Of a DNA stretch of 64,000 nt, positions 1 to 9,997 are shown piece by piece; the stretch's first letter is position 1, and each line of letters begins with the position of its first letter. This stretch comes from Ophiocordyceps camponoti-saundersi (nom. inval.) (taxonomy: Eukaryota > Ascomycota > Sordariomycetes > Hypocreales > Ophiocordycipitaceae). Position numbers and translations under genes: made by a program. Location of the stretch: assembly GCA_003339415.1 (NCBI GenBank), contig PDHQ01000011.1, positions 359,876-423,875 of the forward strand, read 5' to 3'. Below the pieces are notes generated by a model that saw only the letters and a program-made list of their open reading frames with translations, did not search any database and was not told the DNA's origin.

Positions 1-1166
1 CGTATTCCGGGTCAGGAGGTGAGGGCGTCAATCTAGGTACCATCCTTCCGAATACACGATACCCGAGTCGTTCTATACGAATTCGTGTTGATCGTGGGAT
101 AGGATTCCTATGGATGAGGTGGTAGGGATTCCGTCTCTTTCATCCGACAGTATCCGTGGTTGATCGAATTTGCGGAACCTTGATATCACGGACTAAAAGC
201 AGAGGCAACGACAGTCGATGAAAACAGTACCAACAGAACGGATGAGTTTTCGGCCGATTGTGAGGCATCTTCCCACCAGTTCGTATGTATTACATGTGCA
301 TGTGTATCTACATATCTGAGTCGTTGGTCAGAAACAGCCTGCTACCGACAACGAAGCTCAACAAGAGGCTTAGCAACTTCCCCAGAGGCTCAAGCACAGA
401 TGACGGGAACCTAGTCTCGGAGCATAATACTTGTTTGGTCTGCATAGTCCAGACCTGTTTACACTGTATTGCTTACCCCCGTCTTTGCCAACCGAGAACG
501 CTGCCAGCATGACTCGCGCCTGGCATGTACGTCATGTGGCACAATGGCATATAGAAATGAGCACGCCAAATTATGCTGTTACTTGTCACGAGTCGCGTAA
601 GACGACGGGATTGCCGCTACCAAAAAAAGGAAGAGGCTGGATGAGAGAGGTCGTGTTGCACAAGCTTACTTCTACGACAGCTGACGAATCGCCAACCTCG
701 GAACCGGGAACATGGGGCGCTGCACGGTGAAGATCGTGTAGTTGGTGGCTGTTTTTGCGCTTACGTTGGACTGTGAGGGCTTGGGGCGAACGGATACAGA
801 AACACACATACATACAGTAAGTGAAAGGGCCAATGTATGTAAGTCGTCGCCGATGATGATGCTCAAGCTTGACAATGATCAGACTACAAGCTCCTTTCTT
901 ACAAGTCGTTGTATGATATGTACTCTAACATTGTACCTACATATGCACATACATACATACATACGAACACGTTCACAACGCTTTGAAAGCTCATCCTAGG
1001 ACCTGGAGGCTGGAGCATAGGACCCTCTCGACTCCATAATAACCGAAGTCAAAGCTATGCGTGTCCCGGCCTGTTATACGCCTCCGCATACCGGCCGCGG
1101 TGTAACCAGGGCTGAAAAGAGAGTTGCAAACAGGTTATATGTATGTAGGTATCAGGATGAAATACA
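1..1166. other. Intergenic, no gene seen
   Basis: Several short open frames exist on both strands but none has a recognisable domain, a convincing start or splice structure. The stretch contains a CATA tetranucleotide tract at about 946-964. Its right end is the promoter side of the tyrosinase gene. Confidence 0.6.
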
Positions 1167-1173
1167 TATAAAA
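1167..1173 (+). promoter_or_regulatory. TATA box of the tyrosinase gene
   Basis: TATAAAA lies about 140 bp upstream of the tyrosinase ATG, followed by a pyrimidine-rich leader (about 1176-1300). Position and sequence fit a core promoter; there is no experimental support here. Confidence 0.45.
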
Positions 1174-1310
1174 GAGGTCTGCTCTCGCCAACAGGTCTTC
1201 TCGTTTTCTCTTAACACACAATCGCAGTTGGTCATAGGACGAGTGATTCCTATCCGACAGCAACTCTCAGTCACTCTCCATTATACAGCACCATCTATCA
1301 AACATCCCAC

Positions 1311-2967
1311 ATGTCTGGCCACAACCTCTCGATCCGCAAGGATATCCGCAACCTTTGCCAACAGGAGAGAGACAACCTCGTCCGGGCATTCGACGCCATC
1401 TGTAAGCTCCCGGCAGACGACGAGGACTCCTTCTTCCAGATAGCCGGCCTTCACGGGGAGCCGTTTCGCGGCGCCGGTTACAGCAGTCCCAGGTGGTGGG
1501 GTGGTTACTGCAACCATGGCAACATCCTCTTCCCGACATGGCACAGAGCTTACCTTCACCGACTGGAGACGGCGCTGAGGAATCAGGTTTCCGGCGTGAC
1601 GCTCCCCTACTGGAACGAGTTGGACGCCGAGACTACGTCTGGACCTGGCATACCGGACATCTTTCTGACCGAGACGTATCAGTTCGCGGATGGGGAGACT
1701 ATTCGTAACCCGTTACGATCTTACACCTACCAGCAGACCATCGTCGATCGACTTCAGACGATGCCGGATACCGACTACACCAAACCCAAGGGGATGCAGA
1801 CTCGCCGCTTCCCCTATTCCAGCCTCTACGGCGCGGCCGACAAGGTGACGACGCAATCCCACAACAACATCATGGACGCCCTTGGCATCGAGAAGACGAA
1901 CGAGTATCTCAACGACAACATCAAGGCCTGGCTCGCAGACCCGGCCCCCGGACCGGCCAACCCCAACAGCCGCGTCGGGATGGAGGCCGGTGTGGCGAGC
2001 CAGTATTTCAGGTGTCTCCGGGTGCCCAACTACGTCGTCTTCTCCAACACGACGTCTGCCGCCAGGTGGAACGACGATAACATGGACACGCCCGACTTCA
2101 GCCCCGTCGTTTCCCTCGAGACTCCGCACAACGCCATCCACGTGGCCTTTGGAGGCGTTCAGATCCCCGGACCTAACACGAGATCGGTGCCGGGAGCTCG
2201 AGGCGACATGGGCGAGAACGAGACGGCGTCGTTTGACCCCGTCTTTTACTTTCATCACGCCTTCGTCGATATGGTGTTTTGGCAGTGGCAGCTGCTTCAC
2301 GACCAGACCAAGGAGCTGATTGTTGACCCTCAGCTGGCGACCTATCCCGGAACCAACTCGGTTGACGGACAGGGCCCGACGCCGGGTGTTCAGGGCAACG
2401 TCTGGTTGACGCTCGACAGTCCCCTGGATCCCTTTAAGAACCCTCACGATCCTTGTCGTGCCATGACATCCAGGGTTCGTCTTGACTGAGGAAGTGAACG
2501 AATGAGGAGTATTAGTATGCTGACGAACAAGTTATTTGCAGGACGTCGTAGACACTCGGAATCTCGGCTACGTCTACCAGCTACCAGGTCAACAGGTCGG
2601 ACAGCCGCAGGAAGCTCAGATGCCGGTCAAGCTACCGCCATGTCCTCAGGTTCTCATCAGCGGCATCAACCGCGGAACGATATCCGGCTCGTTCTCCATC
2701 TCGGCCTGGGCCCTGGACGACAAGGGCGAGCCCTCGCAGATGGTGGGGATAGAGCCGATCCTGAGCCGGTGGCACGTCTCGGGCTGTGCCAACTGCCAGA
2801 GCCATCTCGAAGTGCGGGCTCACCTACCCCTGGAGGGCTGGACCAACGAGGAGGCGGAGAAGACCAAGTTTAGGATTCTAGTTCATACGCGAGATCACCC
2901 GGAAGGTTTGACGGAGTTGGACGGGAGGACACCTCGTTGGGAGATTGTGACGTGTCAGCACACGTGA
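1311..2967 (+). CDS. Tyrosinase (type-3 copper oxidase), two exons
   Basis: Oxidises monophenols and o-diphenols to quinones, the entry to melanin-type pigments. Exons 1311-2474 and 2542-2967 are joined by a phase-0 intron and give 529 residues. The CuA site has H48, H69 and H78 (the last in FPTWHRAYLHRLE); CuB has H273 and H277 (HNAIH) and H315 (YFHHAFVD). C67, two residues before H69 (CNH), matches the cysteine that forms a thioether with a copper-ligand histidine in fungal tyrosinases. The splice restores the conserved DVVDTRNLGYVY segment that ends the core. A roughly 120-residue C-terminal extension with CANC resembles the CXXC-bearing domain of Aspergillus-type intracellular enzymes. 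No signal peptide is visible, so cytosolic location is inferred. The donor GTTCGT is unusual but is the only one that keeps frame before the TGA at 2487. Confidence 0.92.
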
Positions 2968-3399
2968 GGCGGTTGATATTTCTGAGGGCGGCTGTTCGCA
3001 GCTGAAACTTTGATGAGATATGAGAATATATATGTAAGAATGGGGATCCGGGCTTATGTATGTAGGTATGTGTGTATACAGTATAAGTGAATGAGTCTTT
3101 ATGGCGAAGGTGTGATGATGTTATCACGATGGGTAGGTTGACGTTGGGCTGTCGAGGACAAGCTACCCTACACCCTGCTGCAGCTCTTTTGCAACCTCTG
3201 CCACGGCAACCATCGGATGGTTCTTGGTGAAGAAAGTGTGTATCTAGTGAGGAAAACAGATGAAATCGAACACTAAGGAGAAATACATGGATAGAACAGA
3301 AGATGAAGTTATACTATGGCTTTTACGCATCTTGATATCAGTGAAAGAATTGAGCAAAATAGAAGCACAAAACCATCAAGTGAAATGACGTGAAAAACA

Positions 3400-4909
3400 A
3401 TGGAAGGAAGAGAAAGACAAGAAAAACCACCCCCTTCATCTAACCATTCCCCTCCCTCTTCCCAGCGCAGCCAAGCAATGGACAATGACGCCGACCGTCT
3501 CCGACGAGAAATCGCCCAACGGGAAGCCGAACTAGCCGACCTCCGGTCCCGACTGGCGGCGACGGAAGAACCACCTCCGGCCGATGACGACCGACCGCTG
3601 ACGGAAGACGAATACCGGCGCTACAGCCGTCAGATGATCGTCCCCGGCTTCGGCCTCGAGGCGCAACTGAGGCTCAAGCGGGCCAGGGTCCTCGTCGTCG
3701 GCGCCGGAGGCCTCGGCTGTCCCGCCGCTGCTTACCTTGCTGGGGCGGGCGTGGGCGTGCTCGGGCTCGTGGATGCGGATTTCGTCGAGGTTTCGAATCT
3801 GCATCGTCAGGTGGCGCATTCGACCGAGAGGGTGGGTGTGGCCAAGGTGGTGAGCGCCATTGCTTATTTGCGCCGGTGAGTTTTGTCTCTCCTATCTCTG
3901 TGTCGACCTGCTGCTGAGGACAAGAAATTCATCGACTCCATCATCAAGACTCAACCCCATCGTCTCCTATCGTGGCCATGAGCAGCACCTCTCGCCGCAA
4001 AATGCCCGGGCCATCGTCTCGCAGTATGACGTAGTCCTCGACTGCACCGATCACCCTGCCGCCCGCTATCTCATCTCCGATGCCTGTGTCCTCTTCGGTA
4101 AGCCCTTGATCTCGGCCTCGGCCTTTCAGCTATCGGGCCAGCTCACGGTTCTCAATAATCCTCCGGGTCGCGGCCCCTGCTACCGCTGCCTGTTCCCCCG
4201 ACCGCCCCCGCCGGAGACGGTCGTCGGCTGCGGCGAGGGCGGCATTTTGGGCCCCGTTGTTGGCACGATGGGTGTGCTGCAGGCACTGGAAGCCATTACT
4301 CTCATCGCCGGCCGTGATCCGGACACGGAGTCGTCGTCGTCGTCGCAGCCTCGTATGCTACTTCTCAGTGCGCCGTCACCATCACATTCATCCTCTCGGG
4401 CTTGGCCCGAATTCCGATCCGTTCGCCTCCGAGGCAGACGAGATGACTGCTTCGCCTGCTCTGCTAGAGGCGGGCTTACGCTGCATCATCTCGAGTCCTC
4501 GATGGATTACGTCACCTTCTGCGGCGTTGCCAAGCCCGTCGCCCTCCTCGAGCCAGAGGAGCGTGTCTCCGTCGATGAATATCAGCGCAAGTGCGCCGCT
4601 CAGCCGGACCACGTCCTGATCGATGTCCGAGCAAAAGAGCATTTCAGCCTCGGCAGCATGCCGGGCGCCATCAACGTGCCTGTCCACCTCTTCAGCCGAG
4701 GCGAAGACGTAGCTGAGCTTCTCCGGCCCATCGATCGGGCCGACCTTCCCATCTACGTCGTGTGTCGCGTCGGCAACGATTCGCAAACCGTGGCGCGGAA
4801 GCTGAAGGATATGGGAGTGGACCGAGACGGCAAGCGCTTCGTGGGCGACATTGTCGGGGGCATCAAGGCGTGGAGGGACACGATGGATCCCACGCTGCCG
4901 TTTGTCTAG
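3400..4909 (+). CDS. UBA4: UBA4/MOCS3-type adenylyltransferase-sulfurtransferase
   Basis: E1-like enzyme that adenylates and thiocarboxylates the C-terminus of Urm1 for 2-thiolation of wobble uridine in tRNA; the same fold serves MOCS2A/molybdopterin synthase in organisms with molybdenum cofactor. Exons 3400-3875 and 3949-4909 (phase-2 intron, GTGAGT donor, AAG acceptor) give 478 residues. Visible parts: coiled coil (about 28-55), ThiF-type nucleotide loop GAGGLG (101-106), DCTDHPA motif, zinc-binding CYRC (236-239) and CFAC (326-329), E1-type catalytic cysteine C253 in [13 protein letters not shown], and a C-terminal rhodanese domain with active loop CRVGNDSQ (C431). ATG 3478 (residue 27) is an alternative start and is closer to the usual family N-terminus. 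It is convergent with PAM17, 169 bp away. Confidence 0.95.
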
Positions 4910-5078
4910 CCAGCGAACAGAGTGAGAAGAAAAGGAAAATGGGACAAGGAGATGTAGATGCTATATATATTGAGAGGTTTCAAAATAAAAAGACCAGAAC
5001 AAATTGAATCACTCCGACAAGGAATCTGCGGACCAAGCTCTCGCACACATTTCCCCCTCCAGTTTCGCCAGACATCAC

Positions 5079-5941
5079 CTAGACAAAGTTTGCCGTCTTC
5101 TTCTTGTTAAACGCCCGCTGATCTTTGAGCCATCGCCTGTAGCCCGCGACGCTCTGAATTCTCTCGCCGTAAAAGTCGGGCACTGAGGAAAAAAAGGTGG
5201 TCAGCAGGCGTCGGTGTGAGCAAAAGACAAAACAGGCGTACCTGGGTTACCGGCACTCGAGTTGGAAGGGTCAACTCTGTGCTTCTTGATCCTGGTGAAG
5301 AACTCGCTCTCCTTGCGCATCATCGGCGTCTTGAGGGGCAGGTTGAGGAGATAGAAGACCTGATTGCCGATTGTTGGCCCCGCCAGCCAACCCATGCTCG
5401 CACAAGCCACACCGAGAAGACTGATTGTAAATAAGGGATCGAGAGGGATTTGGGAGACGAGCGGTTCGGCGATGCCTGTCACAAGGAAGTAGGCGCCGGC
5501 TAGGCCGCAGACGACGAAGCCGGACACGGAGAAAAAGACCTGAACGCGACGGCGGCGAAGACGTAGAAGAAAGAATGAGTTCCAGTTGAGCGCCGGTTTA
5601 GGAAGAGGGTTGAAAGAAATGGGTGAAGAGGACGTCGTCGGCTTTGGAACGGTCTTGGTCTTGGTCGTCGTCGTCGTCGTCGTCGTCGTCGTCTGCGCGG
5701 TCGTGGTCGTGGTCGGTGGCACGGTCGTGGTAGTGGTCGTCGTCATCGTCGGTGGGACTCTCGTCGTCGGTGGGACTCTCGTCGTCGGCGGCACTGTCGC
5801 CGTGGGTGGCGCGACATTGGAAAGGAGGCGGCGCAGAGGTTCGATTGGAAGACTCAACCGGCCGTGGTGAAGACGACGACAGGGAGCGAAGCATAACGGT
5901 GCGTGCGGGCGGGAGACGACGGTTCTGAGAGCTGATGCCAT
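5079..5941 (-). CDS. PAM17: PAM17, mitochondrial import-motor subunit
   Basis: Inner-membrane protein of the presequence translocase-associated motor, working with TIM23 and Pam18/Pam16 in matrix import. Exons 5941-5242 and 5182-5079 (59-bp phase-1 intron, GTACGC...CAG) encode 267 residues. Splicing restores the conserved stretch GNPVPDFYGE followed by YRRWLKDQRAF, which is diagnostic. There are two membrane segments at about 134-158 and 171-193, then the conserved GPTIGNQVFYL and RVDPSNSS region. The N-terminus (MASALRTVVSRP...) is basic and hydroxylated, like a mitochondrial presequence. Oddity: residues about 45-105 are an almost pure Pro/Thr linker (VPPTTR repeats and poly-Thr runs) encoded by GTC/GTG-type trinucleotide repeats at 5640-5800, far more extreme than a normal linker. 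Confidence 0.93.
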
Positions 5942-6076
5942 TTTTCCTATGTCTTTCTCCGGTAGAAGCGCGGCGGACGCTCGTCGGCGAAGGGGGAAGC
6001 CAGCCGTTGGTGGTTTGAAGAAAACAACAAAAAAAAAAGAAAACAAAGACACAGACACAGAGTGAGAGGCAGAGAC

Positions 6077-6109
<33 letters not shown>

Positions 6110-6462
6110 CAAACACACGCACACACACGATATGCTCGTAGACAGTTCTGTAGCACGGGCGGGATATGGATGGATTTGACCGTGGGATGGAGGAGTGGGG
6201 TCGTGAGACTTTACAGCGGGCCTTTAGTCTGCTAGCCTCTGGAGTGGTAGCTGCTCTGCCCAAGTTTGATTACATAAGTCGCTGAGAGAAGCGCCGCTGA
6301 CTTAGCAAGATAACTCATCTGCCCTCCGTACCAGCCTGCCGATCACATACAACCTGCCTACCTGCCAACCTACACCTCTTTTGACGGCGACCTACCTCGG
6401 CCAAAAGGCCTTTTTCTACATCTCCTCTCGCCCCCGATCGTCTTCGGTCAAAGAGGACGATC
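5942..6462. promoter_or_regulatory. Divergent promoter region, PAM17 / chromodomain gene, with AG microsatellite
   Basis: This 521-bp space separates two divergently transcribed genes. An AG-rich microsatellite at about 6076-6109, preceded by A/C-rich sequence, lies in the probable leader of PAM17 (CT-rich in the transcript). No TATA element stands out. Confidence 0.5.
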
Positions 6463-7956
6463 ATGGCGCCGACGCCCTCCACCCAGCTGCAGCTACGCAA
6501 GAAGAAGCCAGGCCCCGGCCGAATCGTGGTGTCTCTGCCTTCGCCTCCGCCGCCGTACCAGCCAGGAAGCGGCCCGCCGTTACAGCGGATTCACTTGCTC
6601 CCGCCGCGCGACTCTACCGCCTATATCGTCGAACGTATCCTGCTACCGTCTCCGGGACCCGCCGCCGATGGGAAGCCACTACCGAAGCGCATGGCTTATA
6701 TTGTCGGGTGGACCGATCTCCCTGCCGCGAGCGTATCCGTGCCCGCCATGGAGGTACTACAATACGTCTCGCCGCGCGCGCTCGAGGAGTGGGAAGCCAA
6801 TATGGAGCTCGAACTCGACAAAGAACGCCGTATACTGGTCGAGGAGAAAGAGTCTGTAGGGACGCAGAAGAAGGCCCGTCCGCCTGCGCATACCAACATC
6901 GAATCTGCTGCCGTGGCCGATATCGAGGAGGATACCCAGCCTCACTCTATGTTGCCTGCCATGAGTCTATCAGCCATGAGTCTATCGACCCCTAAAAAGA
7001 GAAGGCTGGAGGACTTTGAGGGTTTTACCGACTATGAGGAAGGTTCTCCCTCGGGCCAATTAACACGTGAATCGGCTTGGCGAGAAGACCAAGGCGATAC
7101 GATTACGGTCAATACTAATGTTCCAAACGCTACCGGCTCAGGGTGGCCTTCGGCTGAAGAGGAAGAAGAAGAAGAAAACGACGCGGAAGAAGGATTTGGT
7201 CCGATTCGGAACCAAGGTATGCCGACAAAAATTCGGCCGTTCGCCTCAGCATCAGCCACGCAATATTCCAGTTTATTAAGCACACAAACCCTCACCAGCG
7301 GGAAAAACCCGTCGCAGGCAACCTCTGGGGGCTTTACTCCCTTCAACCAAAATCGTCGCTACTCGATGCCTCAAGCTTCGAGACTGAGCAGCGTGCCTTC
7401 GCCAGCGGCAGCAGCCAAGTCAAAGAAGCAGTCCAAGCCGCGTAAAGAGAGTTCAGCGACGAAGAAAAAAGCGACGAAAGTAGCGGCAGGGCCAGCACCC
7501 GCCATGGCAGCGGCAGTCGAACAACAAGACTGGGGGGTCAAGACCATCCTGGACGCGGATCTGTTTGAGGTCGAAGGTATAGGCCTGGTACGCTACTTTC
7601 AGGTGCTGTGGGAAGGAGACTGGCCCCCCGATCAGAACCCAACGTGGGAGCCGGAGGAGAACATTCCGCCCAATATGGTGCGCAACTACTTCAAGCGAGG
7701 CAAGAAGAGGAAGAGGAAGCCGAGAGTGAATGTTGCATCTTCCAAATCACCTTCTAAATCAAAGAAGAAGGCGACGACGAAGACGACGACGACAACAAAG
7801 TTGGGCGGTAACCTGCATTATGGGTCGGTGAGCGAGGCTTTTGCGGGTGACTTGGCTGATAATGGCTACATCAGTCAGACACCAACGGGAGACGACGACG
7901 AGGAGCTGGTTGTTGACGAAGACCAGCACGAGACGTTTCTTTCTCAACGGCGGTAG
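6463..7956 (+). CDS. Chromodomain-like nuclear protein
   Basis: Single-exon gene of 497 residues; ATG is in a good context (gatcATGGCG). Near the C-terminus (about 361-412) a chromo-type fold is visible: acidic lead-in, YFQVLWEGDWPP, then PTWEPEENIPP and NYFKRGKK, matching the strand-strand-helix pattern with the W/E signature of chromodomains. Residues about 49-120 (YIVERIL... YIVGWTDLP... ALEEWEANM) look like a second, more diverged chromo-like segment. The middle is low-complexity, with acidic and Ser/Thr/Lys-rich tracts (a poly-Glu stretch around 230, basic KKK clusters around 310-345 and 415-440) consistent with a chromatin protein. Binding target is unknown; a retroelement-derived chromodomain seems unlikely because no integrase or RT is nearby and the frame is intact. 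Confidence 0.7.
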   Translation: MAPTPSTQLQLRKKKPGPGRIVVSLPSPPPPYQPGSGPPLQRIHLLPPRDSTAYIVERILLPSPGPAADGKPLPKRMAYIVGWTDLPAASVSVPAMEVLQYVSPRALEEWEANMELELDKERRILVEEKESVGTQKKARPPAHTNIESAAVADIEEDTQPHSMLPAMSLSAMSLSTPKKRRLEDFEGFTDYEEGSPSGQLTRESAWREDQGDTITVNTNVPNATGSGWPSAEEEEEEENDAEEGFGPIRNQGMPTKIRPFASASATQYSSLLSTQTLTSGKNPSQATSGGFTPFNQNRRYSMPQASRLSSVPSPAAAAKSKKQSKPRKESSATKKKATKVAAGPAPAMAAAVEQQDWGVKTILDADLFEVEGIGLVRYFQVLWEGDWPPDQNPTWEPEENIPPNMVRNYFKRGKKRKRKPRVNVASSKSPSKSKKKATTKTTTTTKLGGNLHYGSVSEAFAGDLADNGYISQTPTGDDDEELVVDEDQHETFLSQRR

Positions 7957-8428
7957 ACCATGGCTGTGATATTTCATATCCTCGCCCTCCCCCCCCTTTT
8001 TTTCCCCCTTCTTCTGTCATCTTTCTGTCGTCTTTCATGGGCACACATGCCGTGACCGAAGGCAGAGACATTGTATTTTGTATCTTTCTCTTTGCTTTCT
8101 TCTTTCTCCCCGGCCTCGAGGCTATCTACTGGGAGATGGGCTTTTCAAAAGGCGATGGAGTTGGGAAGACAGAGGGGGTTCATGGAGATGCGGTTTGTAA
8201 GACTACGTATAGACGAAAGAGCAGTGAGAGATGCGAAACTCTCCTGGATGTTCCTAAATATAGAACTCTCTGTACACTTTCCACATCACCATTTTCATTC
8301 CCTGTGTCACCCTTTCTCTCTCTCAGTCACAACTGCATCTCCTTTTCTGCCCAACCCATTACTGTCCTCCCTTCCTCCATACTTTCGTACTGCGCTCCTC
8401 AGCAGGCCACACACAAGAACTTCGGCTT
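7957..8428. other. Intergenic between convergent genes
   Basis: The 472 bp hold the 3' untranslated regions of the chromodomain gene and the RRM gene. It is pyrimidine-rich; no further gene seen. Confidence 0.6.
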
Positions 8429-9997
8429 CTAGTCGTCATCGTTATGGGGCTGAGGCTTCATTTCGAGGAATCGCTTGACGACGTCCGGAACGGGGCAATC
8501 CTTCAAATCGCAGCATCCCCATTCGCACTCACCCTTGCAGTCGGGAACCCGCCACTCCTCGAGGCCCAACTCGCGAGCCTTCTCGCGGCGGTGACGGGCG
8601 AGCATGCCGTACCTCTCCCAGGTGCGGAGGTTAGGAGTGCCCTCGGCCCGGAAGGTCTCGTCCCACTCGTCGGCCCAGTCCGGGTCGTGGAGCGTGTTGG
8701 CCATGAGCAGCTTGTGGTCGTCCTCGACCGAGATGGACCAGCTCCAGGCTCGGCGGGTGAGTTTGATTGTGCTGCCTATGATGGAGTATTCGACGTCGAC
8801 GAACTTCTGGCGGGATTCGAGATAGTCGGGTAGCTCTTCGTAAGTTATGTCTAAAGCTTCGGCCAGCGCTCGGTTGCGCCTTTCGTTGTCTTTTTCGTAT
8901 TCTTCCGCCCAGTTGATTAGACTCGTCTCGTCGCCTTCTCGGTTCCAGGGCCAGCAGTTCCAGGTTTTTTCAAGTTGGTCTGGGGCAACGTGCTCGACGA
9001 TTGCCGTCTTGGAAGAGTAGTGGACGCAGCCGACGGACATGTGCGAAAACCAAACCTCGTAACCGAGAGCGATCCTTACCCTCTCCTTGGCCCTCACGCT
9101 CTCGCGAACGGACGTCATCTCCAGCGTCAAACTACCTTGCTTTCTGTCATAGTGGGCGCAGCAGATGTGTTTGAGGCCGACGATGCAAAGGGCGCGCCAG
9201 ACAAGGCCGTCGGAGAGGTATCCGAGGCTGAGGTAGCGGGTGCAGCCCTGGTCGAGCCAGACGAGCTCCTGAAGACTTGGCCAGGTTGGGGTGGGAACGA
9301 GCCAGACCTTTGGCTCGTAGACGCTCTTGTCCCCGGCCTGGAAGAGGACGGGATTCTGCTCCATGTGCTGGACCACGGCGTTGGCATCCTCTGCGTTCTC
9401 GAACAAGATGTTAGCAACTCGAGTAGAGGATCTGGACTTGATATCCGGCACGATGCTGACTCCCAAAAGGCCTTCACCGTGGCAGATTCCTAGAAGGACC
9501 TGGGTGGCGGTCGTGTCTGGCGGAAGGTTGAACAGCAAGACACGTCGGCTGCCGGACCGCTCGCCGTTCACCTCTGACGGGGAGCCGAGGACTATGGTAG
9601 GTGACAGACGGGTCAGGACGTCTGGGTGATAGGCAAGAGAGAGGAAGCTCTCGTTTGCCTTGACGGGGACCAGGGGAGGCCATTTGGCGTCGAGAACCTT
9701 TCTGATGGACGTTTCTTCCCGGTCTGCTAGCATCTCAGCCGTGATGGGAGTCTTGACGGGGGTCAAGGGAGGCCATTTTGCGTCGAGCACCTTCCTGATG
9801 GACGTTTCTTCCCGGTCTGCTTGCATCTCAGCCGTGATGGGAGTCTTGACGGGGGTCAAGGGGGGCCATTTTGCGTCGAGAACTCTCCCGATGGTAAGTT
9901 CCTCGTGCTCTGCAGCCGAAGAAATGCCAGTAACGGTTGTCGAGGTAGGAGTGTCGATCCCTGCCTCTGACTGGTAGTCTGGGATGATGATTTTCAT
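8429..9997 (-). CDS. RRM protein with tandem 31-residue repeats
   Basis: Encodes 522 residues from the ATG at 9997 (the frame stays open further upstream but without a better ATG). A diverged RNA-recognition motif is visible at about 152-220: RRVLLFNLPPDTT as RNP2-like strand and STRVANILFENAEDANAVV as RNP1-like strand. In front of it lie about 2.6 tandem copies of a 31-residue unit (residues about 34-114) with core VLDAKWPPLTPVK and TAEM-ADREE. The C-terminal half is rich in W, D and E and ends with a cysteine cluster (CKGECEWGCC) that could bind metal. I do not recognise a named orthologue; RNA binding is inferred from the RRM only. It is convergent with the chromodomain gene. Confidence 0.68.
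   Translation of the reverse strand: MKIIIPDYQSEAGIDTPTSTTVTGISSAAEHEELTIGRVLDAKWPPLTPVKTPITAEMQADREETSIRKVLDAKWPPLTPVKTPITAEMLADREETSIRKVLDAKWPPLVPVKANESFLSLAYHPDVLTRLSPTIVLGSPSEVNGERSGSRRVLLFNLPPDTTATQVLLGICHGEGLLGVSIVPDIKSRSSTRVANILFENAEDANAVVQHMEQNPVLFQAGDKSVYEPKVWLVPTPTWPSLQELVWLDQGCTRYLSLGYLSDGLVWRALCIVGLKHICCAHYDRKQGSLTLEMTSVRESVRAKERVRIALGYEVWFSHMSVGCVHYSSKTAIVEHVAPDQLEKTWNCWPWNREGDETSLINWAEEYEKDNERRNRALAEALDITYEELPDYLESRQKFVDVEYSIIGSTIKLTRRAWSWSISVEDDHKLLMANTLHDPDWADEWDETFRAEGTPNLRTWERYGMLARHRREKARELGLEEWRVPDCKGECEWGCCDLKDCPVPDVVKRFLEMKPQPHNDDD
9659..9898 (-). repeat. In-frame 93-bp tandem repeat inside the RRM gene
   Basis: Three copies, the last incomplete, start at about 9898, 9805 and 9712 (minus strand). 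The second and first units are nearly identical at DNA level, so the duplication is young; the period is an exact multiple of three. Confidence 0.85.

Noticed and set aside
1713..2447. 244-codon open frame antisense to tyrosinase
   Set aside because: Codon-bias shadow of a gene with all copper ligands on the other strand.
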